Shown here: positions 44,205 through 52,321 of the stretch, piece by piece
How the letters are laid out: every line of letters starts with the position of its first letter
Position numbering within the stretch: position 1 is the stretch's first letter
The notes under the pieces: generated by a model
The model's input: only the letters and a program-made list of their open reading frames with translations
What the model was told of the DNA's origin: nothing
The model's database searches: none
Translations under genes and position numbers: made by a program
From: Micromonospora sp. WMMD882
Lineage (GTDB): Bacteria; Actinomycetota; Actinomycetes; Mycobacteriales; Micromonosporaceae
Direction: 5' to 3'
DNA: 64,000 nt
Assembly: GCF_027497255.1 (NCBI RefSeq)
Contig: NZ_CP114903.1
Coordinates: 3,596,001-3,660,000 of the forward strand

Positions 44205-46181
44205 GTGGGGGACGACCGCATCTACCAGATGACTATCAGCCTAAATGTCCTCAATCATCTTGGGCTGAATCTCTACAGCAATGTCCCAGCGGTTTTGTCT
44301 GAGGTCGTCGCCAACGCATACGACGCTGATGCCCAAGAGGTTTATATCACCATAGACCCAGTGGGAAGGCAGATCGTAATCAAGGATGATGGAGAGGGCA
44401 TGACCCTAGACCACATCAACGAGCGGTATCTGAATGTTGGTTATGAGCGACGGCGAGACGAACGCGCGGTAACGCTCAAGTTTGACCGCCCGGTTATGGG
44501 ACGGAAGGGCATCGGAAAGCTTTCTCTCTTCTCCATTGCGGAAACTGTTGAGGTCCACACCGCAAGGGAGGGGGAAAAGCATGCCCTTCGCATGACAATC
44601 GACGGAATCAGAGCGGCGATCAGTGACAACCCTGAGCAGTCGCGGCCGTATCGTCCAGAAGTGCTCGATCCCAGCCTGGTCGATTTCGACCAAGGGACAC
44701 GTATTGTCCTCACCAACTTGAAGAAGAGTTTGGCCAACGTTAATGCCGGCCTGCGCAAAAGACTCGCACGTCGCTTTTCGGTGATCGGCGCAGAGTACTC
44801 TTTCCGACTCTTTATTGGAGATCGCGAAGTAAGCTTCGCAGATCGTGATTACTTCCATAAGCTACAGTACGTCTGGGCTTATGGTTCTGCAGAAGAGGCT
44901 GAGGAAACCCTCGACCGGTGCAGCAACGCGACCGAGAAGGTAAACATCCCGGCGCCGGAGATCGCAGGCGGCGTGGTTACCGGATGGATCGGGACGGTAG
45001 AACACTCAGGAGCACTTAAAGAAGCGGAGGACAACCTTAACAGCATCTCTCTCATGGTGCGAGGAAAGCTCGCCCATGAAGACCTTCTCGAAGAATTCAA
45101 CGAGGGTAAGGTTTTCCGAGCATATCTAATCGGCGAACTGCACGCGGACTTCCTCGACGATGACGCACTTGATGATATTGCCACCAGCAGTAGACAACGC
45201 ATCATCGAGGATGACCCTCGCTTCCAGGATCTTTTATCCTGGCTACAAAAGGAGATCACCCGGATCGGGTCGGGTTGGACGGATTTCCGAAATGCGGCCG
45301 GAACCAAAGCTGCTTTGGAGAACGACCTAATCAAAGACTGGTTCCTCACCCTGGGTGGTGACAGCCGCAAGAAGGCGCAGAGACTCTTCGGTAAGATCAA
45401 CCAGCTGACGATGGACGACGAACGACAGAGGGAAGAGTTGTTCGCCCACGCGGTTTTGGCCTTCGAGACCCTGCGTTACAGAGACAACCTGGATGCCCTC
45501 GAAGATTTGGAACCCAGAGATATCGCAATGGTCTCAACGCTGTTCCGCACCATCGAAGATCTAGAGGCAGCTCTCTATCATCAGATAGTTGTTCAGCGCC
45601 TAAGAGTAATTGACAAGCTCAGGTCGCACGTGGACGAAAACGCTCTAGAGAGGATCCTTCAAGAACACCTCTTCGAACACCTTTGGTTGCTGGACCCGTC
45701 GTGGGAACGAGCCACCGATCGAACGATGGAGGAGAGGATTAGCAGCGGCTTTGCCTCGATCACGTCCCAACTGACGGCCGAAGAAGCGGCGTCGCGTCTC
45801 GACATTCGCTACAAGCGCGTTACGGGCACGAACGTGATCGTCGAGCTCAAGAGACATTCAGTGATCACCGACACTATGACGTTGGCGGCGCAGGTCGATA
45901 AGTACCGCAACGCGATCCTCCGATACCTGCAGGACATTGGCAAAGACGAGCCCGTAGAGGTCGTATGCGTAGTCGGACGGGATCTGCGAGACTGGGCGAA
46001 CATCCGGGGGAAGGAGGAGTCGCGGAACCTCCTCAGCGCGAAGAACATCCGAGTCGTCAAGTACGAGCAACTGCTGGCTGATGCATACGCTGGCTACCGC
46101 GAGTATCTTGATGGCCAGGACGAGCTGGGGCGCATCCGCAAGATCCTTGACTCGATCGCTTCGGACTCGGACGACGCCTGA
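44205..46181 (+). CDS. MORC/MutL-like GHKL ATPase fused to PD-(D/E)XK nuclease
   Basis: A 658-residue protein from GTG 44205 behind a strong GAGGAGGAG site. The N-terminal GHKL ATPase has the N box (Glu33, Asn37, Asp40 in SEVVANAYDAD), the DDGEGM G1 box (61-66) and GRKGIGK (99-105), close to MutL and MORC proteins. Residues about 250-480 are a helical/S5-like middle region. The C-terminus has a restriction-nuclease pattern: Asp533, Glu547-x-Lys549 (VIVELKRHS) and Gln563. With Vsr and a C5 methyltransferase next door it is probably the cleavage and ATPase component of a restriction system. Iyer, Abhiman and Aravind (2008) described MutL/MORC homologues in such operons. GC is clearly below the chromosome. 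Confidence 0.85.
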   Translation: MGDDRIYQMTISLNVLNHLGLNLYSNVPAVLSEVVANAYDADAQEVYITIDPVGRQIVIKDDGEGMTLDHINERYLNVGYERRRDERAVTLKFDRPVMGRKGIGKLSLFSIAETVEVHTAREGEKHALRMTIDGIRAAISDNPEQSRPYRPEVLDPSLVDFDQGTRIVLTNLKKSLANVNAGLRKRLARRFSVIGAEYSFRLFIGDREVSFADRDYFHKLQYVWAYGSAEEAEETLDRCSNATEKVNIPAPEIAGGVVTGWIGTVEHSGALKEAEDNLNSISLMVRGKLAHEDLLEEFNEGKVFRAYLIGELHADFLDDDALDDIATSSRQRIIEDDPRFQDLLSWLQKEITRIGSGWTDFRNAAGTKAALENDLIKDWFLTLGGDSRKKAQRLFGKINQLTMDDERQREELFAHAVLAFETLRYRDNLDALEDLEPRDIAMVSTLFRTIEDLEAALYHQIVVQRLRVIDKLRSHVDENALERILQEHLFEHLWLLDPSWERATDRTMEERISSGFASITSQLTAEEAASRLDIRYKRVTGTNVIVELKRHSVITDTMTLAAQVDKYRNAILRYLQDIGKDEPVEVVCVVGRDLRDWANIRGKEESRNLLSAKNIRVVKYEQLLADAYAGYREYLDGQDELGRIRKILDSIASDSDDA

Positions 46182-46216
46182 CATCCTGTCGGTGTCAGGC
46201 GACCCAGGGGAGGACT

Positions 46217-46717
46217 GTGGTGCCGAAGGCAAGCTCTCCTGATGCTCAAGCGAGAATGAAGCGCCAGCGACGCCGCGATACTAGCCCTGAGCTGGCAGTC
46301 CGCCAAGAACTCCACCGTGCCGGCCTTCGGTACCGCATTCATGTTCCCGTGCCCGGGATGGTTCGCCGCACGATGGATATCTGCTTTCCGAAAGCGAGAT
46401 TATCTATCTTCATTGACGGCTGCTACTGGCATGGGTGTCCTGACCACGGCACGATGCCGAAGTCGAACTCGCAGTGGTGGGCACACAAGCTCGCTCGCAA
46501 CCAGGAGCGTGATGCTGAAACCTCAGCTCACCTCAAGAGTCTTGGATGGACGGTGATGCGCTTCTGGTCCCACGAGTCACCGGATCGGGTTGCCGAAGTG
46601 GTCGGCGCTCACGTTCGAGGCGAGCACGCCCTTACTCAGAGTGAGCGCAGCAGCCTAAAGGCTGGTTCTCCGGTGGGCCCTGAGGTTACAAGCGCGCTGC
46701 GAGGCCAAGCCTGGTAG
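46217..46717 (+). CDS. vsr: Very short patch repair endonuclease
   Basis: A 166-residue Vsr protein. It shows RRRDTSPELAVRQELHRAGLRYR, the catalytic-core TMDICFP (Asp) and IFIDGCYWHGCPDHG with the zinc and active-site His/Cys, then KLARNQERD and GWTVMRFWSHE, all Vsr hallmarks. It nicks T:G mismatches that arise when 5-methylcytosine deaminates, which fits the C5 methyltransferase gene that follows. GTG 46217 has GGGGAGG upstream. It starts 35 bp after the MORC-nuclease stop, so the two are likely co-transcribed. Confidence 0.95.
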   Translation: MVPKASSPDAQARMKRQRRRDTSPELAVRQELHRAGLRYRIHVPVPGMVRRTMDICFPKARLSIFIDGCYWHGCPDHGTMPKSNSQWWAHKLARNQERDAETSAHLKSLGWTVMRFWSHESPDRVAEVVGAHVRGEHALTQSERSSLKAGSPVGPEVTSALRGQAW

Positions 46718-46855
46718 GTCTATAGGTCTACGCCAGGGTCGGCGAGCCCCGAGAAGAGCATCACTTCGAGCACAGCCCATCCCGCCCACTAAGCCGTTCG
46801 GCTAGACTCGCGCCGATGGCCCACCTCGCCCGTCGACCCGCAGCCAGTTTTCGTC

Positions 46856-46861
46856 TAGATT
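46856..46861 (+). promoter_or_regulatory. -10 box TAGATT for the methyltransferase, probable leaderless
   Basis: TAGATT ends 7 nt before ATG 46869. The methyltransferase thus seems to have its own promoter, separate from the nuclease genes. Confidence 0.5.
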
Positions 46862-46868
46862 TGCTAGC

Positions 46869-47927
46869 ATGGCGATGAGGATCAAGCGACTGTCTGCGAT
46901 CGACCTATTCTGTGGGGTCGGCGGACTCTCTCATGGGCTTCGCGAGGCGGGGATCCGCGTCGCCGCTGGCTTCGACATCGATCCGAAGTGCAGGTATCCC
47001 TACGAAACGAACATCGGGGCTCAGTTCGTCGAGCAGGATGTACGCACGGTAACCAAGACGCAGCTCATGCGTCTGTGGGAGCCGCGCTCGATCAGACTCC
47101 TGGCTGGCTGTGCCCCTTGCCAGCCGTTCTCTTCCTATCGCCGAGGTCTCGACACCTCGACCGAAGAGCAGTGGCCCCTGCTAGGCGAGTTCGGCCGTTT
47201 GGTCCAAGAGGCTCGACCCCATGTCGTCACCATGGAGAATGTCCCTCGACTAGTCAGCGCAGGGATTTTCAAGGATTTCGTGCGTACCCTTGAGGACTGT
47301 GGCTACGAGGTATCCTATAAATCCTGTTACGGCCCAGAGTACGGATTACCTCAGCATCGGCGTCGTCTCGTACTTCTCGGCTCACGGATCGGTCGGATCG
47401 AAGTTCCGTCAGGAACTTATCGCGCCGGCGGCTTCACCACCGTGCGGGACGCAATATCCGGTCTAGAGCCGATTGAGTCCGGCGAAGTTGATGCGGATGA
47501 TCCTCTGCACCGAAGCCGTAGGTTGACAGACATCAACCTAAAGAGAATAAGGGCTTCCCGGCCGGGAGGGACGTGGCACGACTGGCCTAGCGACCTCCGG
47601 TCTGAGTGTCACCGACGTGCATCGGGAGCGACTTTCAAGAACGTATATGCCAGGATGAGCTGGGACGAGCCGTCTCCCACAATCACGACAATGGCATACA
47701 ACTTCGGCACCGGTCGCTTCGGGCATCCATCACAGGATCGGGCGATTAGTCTTCGAGAAGCAGCAATCCTGCAAGGTTTTCCTGCTTCGTACCGGTTTGT
47801 AGAGCCGGGTGGCAAGGTCGAATTCAATCCCCTTGGCAGGCTAATCGGTAACGCTGTTCCGCCAGTGATTGCAAAGGGCGTAGGTGAAGCGGTCATGACG
47901 CATCTTGGGGCTAGCGCCGACCGCTGA
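46869..47927 (+). CDS. DNA (cytosine-5-)-methyltransferase
   Basis: A 352-residue C5 methyltransferase. Motif I is DLFCGVGGLSHG, motif IV GCAPCQPFS (catalytic Cys about 82), motif VI MENVP, motif VIII QHRRRLVLLGSR, motif IX LREAAILQGFP and motif X GNAVPP. All core motifs are present and in order, so it should be active. It protects host DNA at the site recognised by the cassette; specificity lies in the region between VIII and IX and cannot be read directly. It has lower GC than the chromosome and its own -10 box. Confidence 0.96.
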   Translation: MAMRIKRLSAIDLFCGVGGLSHGLREAGIRVAAGFDIDPKCRYPYETNIGAQFVEQDVRTVTKTQLMRLWEPRSIRLLAGCAPCQPFSSYRRGLDTSTEEQWPLLGEFGRLVQEARPHVVTMENVPRLVSAGIFKDFVRTLEDCGYEVSYKSCYGPEYGLPQHRRRLVLLGSRIGRIEVPSGTYRAGGFTTVRDAISGLEPIESGEVDADDPLHRSRRLTDINLKRIRASRPGGTWHDWPSDLRSECHRRASGATFKNVYARMSWDEPSPTITTMAYNFGTGRFGHPSQDRAISLREAAILQGFPASYRFVEPGGKVEFNPLGRLIGNAVPPVIAKGVGEAVMTHLGASADR

Positions 47928-49006
47928 CCGTGCAACGCCCAGTGAGCGGCTTTCCATCCCGTCTGCCGTCGGCCCGCCTTTTGGGGAGCGGGCGGCCGCC
48001 CGGCCCGCCACGTCAAGACGGCCTTGACGCACGGTCGGACGCTGGCGGGTCGGGCGGTGGTCTGCTCGGCTTGCCCGGGTCGATGGCAGGCGGGATGGCC
48101 TACCGCAAACACCCACGGACCGCGACCCGCCGGCGCAGCCCCGGCCATCCTGGAGCCGGAGCGCCCCCGCCGGAGGCGCAGTAACCGCCACCCCGCCACC
48201 GGCCCGGCAGCCGCCGACGCGGCCGGCGTGCGCTCCCCTACGCCGCGCGGTGCTCGCCGCGCGGCCCGGCCGGCTGCCGGCCCCACCACCCCACCGGGAA
48301 ACGGCCTGTCGTCATGCGGCGGCCCACCGGGCTACCCGCCCTCCGCGCCAGCCGCCGGGCGTGTTGCGTGACCGGAGTCGGAGCGCCAGCGGAGCGACGG
48401 GCGCGCGCCCTGGCGGCGGCGCGTGCGGCCCGTTCAGGGCCGCCTTGATAGATGTACAGAAAGTCCTCCCACACCGCCCAGCAGCTCGGCCGGATCGCCT
48501 CCGGTCCGGGGTCACGGCGGGTTGACGTGTCGGTGCTCGGTGCTACCGTGGTCCTCGTCGAGCACACCAGCGCGGCCTTCCCGCCGGATCGCTGACCTCG
48601 ACTTCAGAGTTGCCGAGCGGCCTTTCTGTCGCTGATGCAGGCCACGTCCCGCCGGCTCTCGATCGCACCGGCCGCCGTGCCGAATCCGGAATCCGCTGAG
48701 CGGCCCAGCACGGCCTTCCTGCCGTCCACGGTGGTCCGGATTTCGCGTACCTCGACGGGTGGGGATTGCCTGCGGCAACCTGCCGGAGCCGATGATCAGG
48801 CACCCACCCGTCCCGGCATCACACCACGATCAGCGGACCGGAAGGACCTATCCCACCGGCGGTCAGTGGCTCGGCCACGCTTCCGCCCTCCGGCGTGAGC
48901 CGCCCTCACCGGCGGTGCCAGGAGACACCACGAACACCACCAACGGACATCGCTCCGACGACCGGTGGCAGTTCGTATCCGTCCCTGCACCACCTGAGGA
49001 GAACCC
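47928..49006 (+). other. Gene-poor 1.1 kb upstream of repSA
   Basis: No open frame here looks like a real protein; all are Arg/Pro/Ala-rich shadows. Three related CGGCCTT(C/T)C(C/T)-type segments occur near 48571, 48620 and 48708 and could be iterons. A good promoter lies at 48523-48550. In pSAM2-type elements this neighbourhood usually holds the transfer gene and the replication origin, so I read it as a possible origin/oriT region, or as scar tissue where transfer genes were lost. Confidence 0.4.
48523..48550 (+). promoter_or_regulatory. Sigma70-type promoter ahead of the rep operon
   Basis: TTGACG (48523-48528) and TACCGT (48545-48550) with a 16-bp spacer. It faces repSA-xis-int, with a leader of about 450 nt. 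Confidence 0.5.
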
Positions 49007-50572
49007 GTGTCCACCCTGCTCACCCTGCAGCGTCCCGGCCCCGCCGCTTGCCGCGACGCCCAAGCCCTGCACCGGGCCGCTACGCCGGACTTCTTCGGCT
49101 GGCTGGAGCACACCCGCGCCGCCGCTGGCTGTACCCGACCGATCCGCCTGACCGGCACCCTCACGGCCGTCGAATCGACCACCGGCCGGGTAGTCGGGGA
49201 GCGGCACACCGATGAGCTGCCCGACCGGACGCTGTATAAGGCGTGCGGCAACCGCCGTGCCGCCCAGTGCCCCGACTGCGCCTGGGTCTACGCGGGCGAC
49301 GCCTTCCAGGTCGTCCGCTGCGGTCTGACCGGCGGCAAGACCGTCCCCACCACGGTCGCCCGGCATCCGGTCGTCTTCGCCACCTTCACCGCGCCCTCGT
49401 TCGGCACGGTCCACCACCGGCACATCCCCCGGCACACCTGCACCGGCCGGCGGCGCTGCGACTGCCGCCCAGCGCCCTGCCACGCCCGCCGCACCGCCGG
49501 CACCTGCCCGCACGGGCAGCGCGCGGCCTGCTTCGCCCGGCACGACGCCGACGATCCGCAGCTCGGTCAGCCGCTGTGCCTGGACTGCTACGACCACGAC
49601 CACCAGGTCACTTGGAACGCCTTCTCCGGCGAGCTGTGGCGGCGCACCAAGCAGGCCATCGAACGCCACCTCACCGCCCTGTGCCGCCGACGCGGCATCG
49701 GTGACGTCCAGGTCGTCACCGACTCCGGAAAGGTCCGCCAAGTGCCTCCAGTCCGGGTGTCACACGGGAAGGTCGCCGAGATGCAGCGCCGGGGCGCGGT
49801 GCATTTCCACGTCCTGCTCCGCCTCGACGGCGTCGACCCCCACGACCGGCACGCCCTCGTCCCACCGCCGGCAGGCATTACCGCCGACGACCTCGACGCC
49901 GCCGTGCACGCCGCCGCCCAGCAGATCACCGTCACCACCCCCGCCCACTCCGACCGGCCGCAAGGCTGGCAGGTCGCCTGGGGTGAGCAGGTCGATGTGC
50001 GCCACATCGGCACCGGCGACGGGAACGTGACCGACGGGAAGGTGGCCGCCTACCTGGCGAAGTACGCCACCAAGTCCACCGAGGTCACCGGCCACCGCTC
50101 CACCCGCCTCACCCTCGACACCGTCGACGGCTACGCCGACCCGGAAGGCGACCACCTGGCCCGGCTCATTGACGCCTGCTGGCGACTCGGCCGTCCCACC
50201 CCCACCCCGACCAGCAACACCGCCATCCCCACCGGCGGGCGTCAAGGCGACCTTGACAGCAAACCGAACCCCTATGCCGGGCTGCGGCGCTGGGCGCACA
50301 TGCTCGGCTACGGCGGCCACTTCCTCACCAAGGCCCGCCGCTACTCGGTCACCTTCGCCCTGCTCCGCGACACCCGCGCCACCTACCGCCGCACCGAGCA
50401 CGACGACACCGCCGACACCATCACCGTCGGCACCCTCGCCTTCACCGGCTCCGGCTGGCTGACCGACGGGGACGCCCTGCTCGCAAACACCGCCGCCGCC
50501 CACCACCGCGAACGCCGACGCATCGGCCGGGAAGAACTCGCCCACGAGACGTGGTCGGGGGTGGCGGCATGA
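49007..50572 (+). CDS. repSA: Replication initiator RepSA
   Basis: A 521-residue pSAM2-type rolling-circle initiator. A Cys-rich zinc region lies at about 78-200 (ACGNRRAAQCPDC, CDCRPAPC, CLDCYDHD). The HUH metal motif is in GAVHFHVLLRLDG (about 264-276), and the Tyr motif in GKVAAYLAKYATK (about 343-355). GTG 49007 has GAGGAG upstream. Nicking by this protein starts replication of the excised circle. Its stop overlaps xis by 4 bp (ATGA). Confidence 0.93.
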   Translation: MSTLLTLQRPGPAACRDAQALHRAATPDFFGWLEHTRAAAGCTRPIRLTGTLTAVESTTGRVVGERHTDELPDRTLYKACGNRRAAQCPDCAWVYAGDAFQVVRCGLTGGKTVPTTVARHPVVFATFTAPSFGTVHHRHIPRHTCTGRRRCDCRPAPCHARRTAGTCPHGQRAACFARHDADDPQLGQPLCLDCYDHDHQVTWNAFSGELWRRTKQAIERHLTALCRRRGIGDVQVVTDSGKVRQVPPVRVSHGKVAEMQRRGAVHFHVLLRLDGVDPHDRHALVPPPAGITADDLDAAVHAAAQQITVTTPAHSDRPQGWQVAWGEQVDVRHIGTGDGNVTDGKVAAYLAKYATKSTEVTGHRSTRLTLDTVDGYADPEGDHLARLIDACWRLGRPTPTPTSNTAIPTGGRQGDLDSKPNPYAGLRRWAHMLGYGGHFLTKARRYSVTFALLRDTRATYRRTEHDDTADTITVGTLAFTGSGWLTDGDALLANTAAAHHRERRRIGREELAHETWSGVAA

Positions 50573-50766
50573 CCCGACCCCTCACCCCGCGCTGGTACTC
50601 CCCCGCCGAGGTCGCCGTGCTGCTCGGCTTCGGCCTGTCCAAGGTCAAGATGAAGATCGCCACCGGCGAGCTGCGCTCGATCAAGGACGGCAAGTACCGC
50701 CGGATCCTGCCCGAGTGGGTCGACGACTACGTCCGCGAGCAGGTCGAACGGCAGGAGGCCGCCTGA
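50569..50766 (+). CDS. xis: Excisionase, MerR-like helix-turn-helix
   Basis: A 65-residue protein with a single winged helix: WYSPAEVAVLLGFGLSKVK and KDGKYRRILPEWVDDYV, the Xis/HTH_17 pattern. It overlaps the repSA and int genes (ATGA and TGATG), making rep-xis-int one coupled operon. It directs the integrase towards excision. Confidence 0.92.
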   Translation: MTRPLTPRWYSPAEVAVLLGFGLSKVKMKIATGELRSIKDGKYRRILPEWVDDYVREQVERQEAA

Positions 50767-51986
50767 TGCCCGGACGCACCCGCGCCAACGGCGAAGGCTC
50801 GATCTTCCCGTACCGCAACGGCTTCGCCGCGTACGTCTGGGTCACCAAGCCCGACGGCAAACGCACCCGCAAGTACGTCTACGGCCAGACCCGTGAAGCC
50901 GTCCACGACAAGTGGATCAAACTGCACCAGCAGGCCAAGGCCGGCCCGGTCGCCACCCGGGTTCCCACACTCGGCGGCTACCTCGACTCCTGGCTCCGTG
51001 ACGTCGTCGAACCGAACCTGGCCCCCGCCACGGCGGCCAACTACGACATGTTCGTCCGACTCTACATCGCCCCTGAGCTGGGCTCTCGACGCCTCGACAA
51101 GCTCACCGTGCGCGAGGTGCAGACCTGGCTGAACAGGCTTCGGGCCGCCTGCCAGTGCTGCCTACAGGGCAAGGACGCCGCCCGCCCCGAGGGCAAGCGG
51201 AAGTGCTGCGCCGTCGGCCGCTGCTGCCAACGCGCCGTCTCCGAACGCACCGCCCGCGACGCCTGGACAACGCTGCGGGCAGCGCTCAACAACGCCGTCC
51301 GCGACGAGCTGCTGACCCGCAACCCGGCCGCGCTGCTCCGGGTCGCCAAGCCCCGCCCGCGCAAGACCCGACCGTGGTCCGTCGACGAGGTACGCCAGTT
51401 CCTGGAGTCGGCCCGCGCCGAGGGTGACCCGCTCTACGCCGCGTACGTGCTGATCCTGGTCCTCGGGCTGCGCCGGGGTGAAGTGCTGGGCCTGCGCTGG
51501 GAGGACGTCGACCTAGCCGCCGGAGAGCTGGCGGTGGCCTACCAGCTCCAGCGGATCCGCCGACAACTACTGCACCGGGAGACCAAGACCGAATCGTCGG
51601 ACGCGACCCTGCCCTTACCCGCCATCTGCGCCACCGCCCTCCGCTCCCGCCGCGAAGGTCAGCAGCGGCACCGCGAGCACGCCGGGCGAGCCTGGCAGGA
51701 GACCGGCCTGGTCTTCACCACCCGGCTTGGTACCCCGGTCGAGCCGAGGAACTTCCACCGGGAGTTCAAGACCCGCTGCCGCAAGGCCGGCGTCCGGGAG
51801 ATCTCGGTGCACACCACCCGACGTACCTGCGCGTCCCTGCTCGTGGCCCTCGACGTACACCCCCGGGTCACCATGCAGATCCTCCGGCACAGCCAGATCG
51901 CCGTGACCATGAACATCTACAGCGAGGCCACCTCGGCAGCGACCCAAGCCGCGCTCAAGCGCCTCGGCGAGCAGTTCGGCACCTGA
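50766..51986 (+). CDS. int: Tyrosine site-specific integrase
   Basis: A 406-residue recombinase. An AP2-like arm-binding N-terminus (GEGSIFPYRNG) is followed by a core-binding domain and a catalytic domain with Arg in LGLRRGEVLGLRW (about 240), HTTRR (His/Arg, about 361-365), His in ILRHSQ and the nucleophile Tyr in NIYSEA (about 390). A Cys-rich insertion (CQCC, KCC, RCC; about 138-160) in the core-binding region could hold zinc and is seen in some AICE integrases. It ends 37 bp before the att repeat, as expected for integration into tRNA-Ala. Confidence 0.96.
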   Translation: MPGRTRANGEGSIFPYRNGFAAYVWVTKPDGKRTRKYVYGQTREAVHDKWIKLHQQAKAGPVATRVPTLGGYLDSWLRDVVEPNLAPATAANYDMFVRLYIAPELGSRRLDKLTVREVQTWLNRLRAACQCCLQGKDAARPEGKRKCCAVGRCCQRAVSERTARDAWTTLRAALNNAVRDELLTRNPAALLRVAKPRPRKTRPWSVDEVRQFLESARAEGDPLYAAYVLILVLGLRRGEVLGLRWEDVDLAAGELAVAYQLQRIRRQLLHRETKTESSDATLPLPAICATALRSRREGQQRHREHAGRAWQETGLVFTTRLGTPVEPRNFHREFKTRCRKAGVREISVHTTRRTCASLLVALDVHPRVTMQILRHSQIAVTMNIYSEATSAATQAALKRLGEQFGT

Positions 51987-52022
51987 GCGCCGTTGCTGTA
52001 CTCCGCTGCTGTACAAGATCGA

Positions 52023-52108
52023 AAAAGGCCGTCTCCGACGGGCGGAAACGGCCTTTGAACTGGGGTGGAGCTGAGGGGATTTGAACCCCTGACCCCCTCG
52101 ATGCGAAC
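52023..52108 (-). repeat. attR: attR: 86-bp repeat forming the tRNA-Ala 3' half
   Basis: Direct repeat of 40565-40649. It restores the tRNA 3' half, from the anticodon loop onwards, and supplies the terminator. Identity breaks exactly in the anticodon loop (after GATGCGAAC on the plus strand), the usual crossover zone for tRNA-targeting tyrosine integrases. Confidence 0.92.
52024..52056 (-). terminator. Terminator of the tRNA-Ala gene
   Basis: A 9-bp stem AAAGGCCGT/ACGGCCTTT with a GC-rich loop follows the tRNA on the minus strand and runs into a T-rich tract. An identical copy sits at the attL side. Confidence 0.85.
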
Positions 52109-52139
52109 GAGGTGCGCTACCGGTCTGCGCCACAGCCCC
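52066..52139 (-). tRNA. tRNA-Ala, anticodon CGC
   Basis: A 74-nt cloverleaf reading GGGGCTG at the 5' acceptor and CAGCTCC plus discriminator A at the 3' end. The D-arm is GCGC/GCGC, the anticodon arm CCTCG-TTCGCAT-CGAGG and the T-arm AGGGG-TTCAAAT-CCCCT. Position 3-70 is a G-U pair, the identity element of tRNA-Ala, and the anticodon CGC reads GCG codons. No encoded CCA. The 3' half is contributed by the integrated element. Confidence 0.95.
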
Positions 52140-52239
52140 TCCGCCGGCGAACCGGCTTCGGTCCCACCCGGCTTTCACCGGGCGGGCCGGCGACAAGGCT
52201 AACAGCTCCCCCGCCTCCGACGCGAATCGCCCCGCCCGT

Positions 52240-52298
52240 CCCGTTGATCGTGGTGGCGAACGCCCCCGGGAGGGCCGAAAGCCACCACGATCAACGGG
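52240..52298 (-). terminator. Long hairpin downstream of glpR
   Basis: A perfect 18-bp inverted repeat (52240-52257 and 52281-52298) with a 23-nt loop lies 23 bp past the glpR stop. It is probably the terminator of the minus-strand cell-division/galU unit. Confidence 0.75.
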
Positions 52299-52321
52299 CT
52301 CACCGAGCAGCGGCGGGACGG

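Larger units (their letters stand above)
40565..52108. mobile_element. AICE-like integrated element in tRNA-Ala(CGC)
   Basis: About 11.5 kb bounded by the 85/86-bp att repeats. Contents: two small genes, XRE regulator, Nudix protein, MORC-nuclease/Vsr/methyltransferase cassette, a gene-poor 1.1 kb, then repSA-xis-int beside the intact tRNA. RepSA, Xis and a tyrosine integrase at a tRNA 3' end are the hallmark of actinomycete integrative and conjugative elements (pSAM2 type). No TraSA/FtsK-like translocase or Spd genes are seen, so it may be mobilisable or defective. Confidence 0.88.

Noticed and set aside
47928..49006. Several 60-115-codon frames in the gene-poor part of the element
   Set aside because: No ribosome sites, no conserved look, and Arg/Ala/Pro-rich translations in more than one frame at once.
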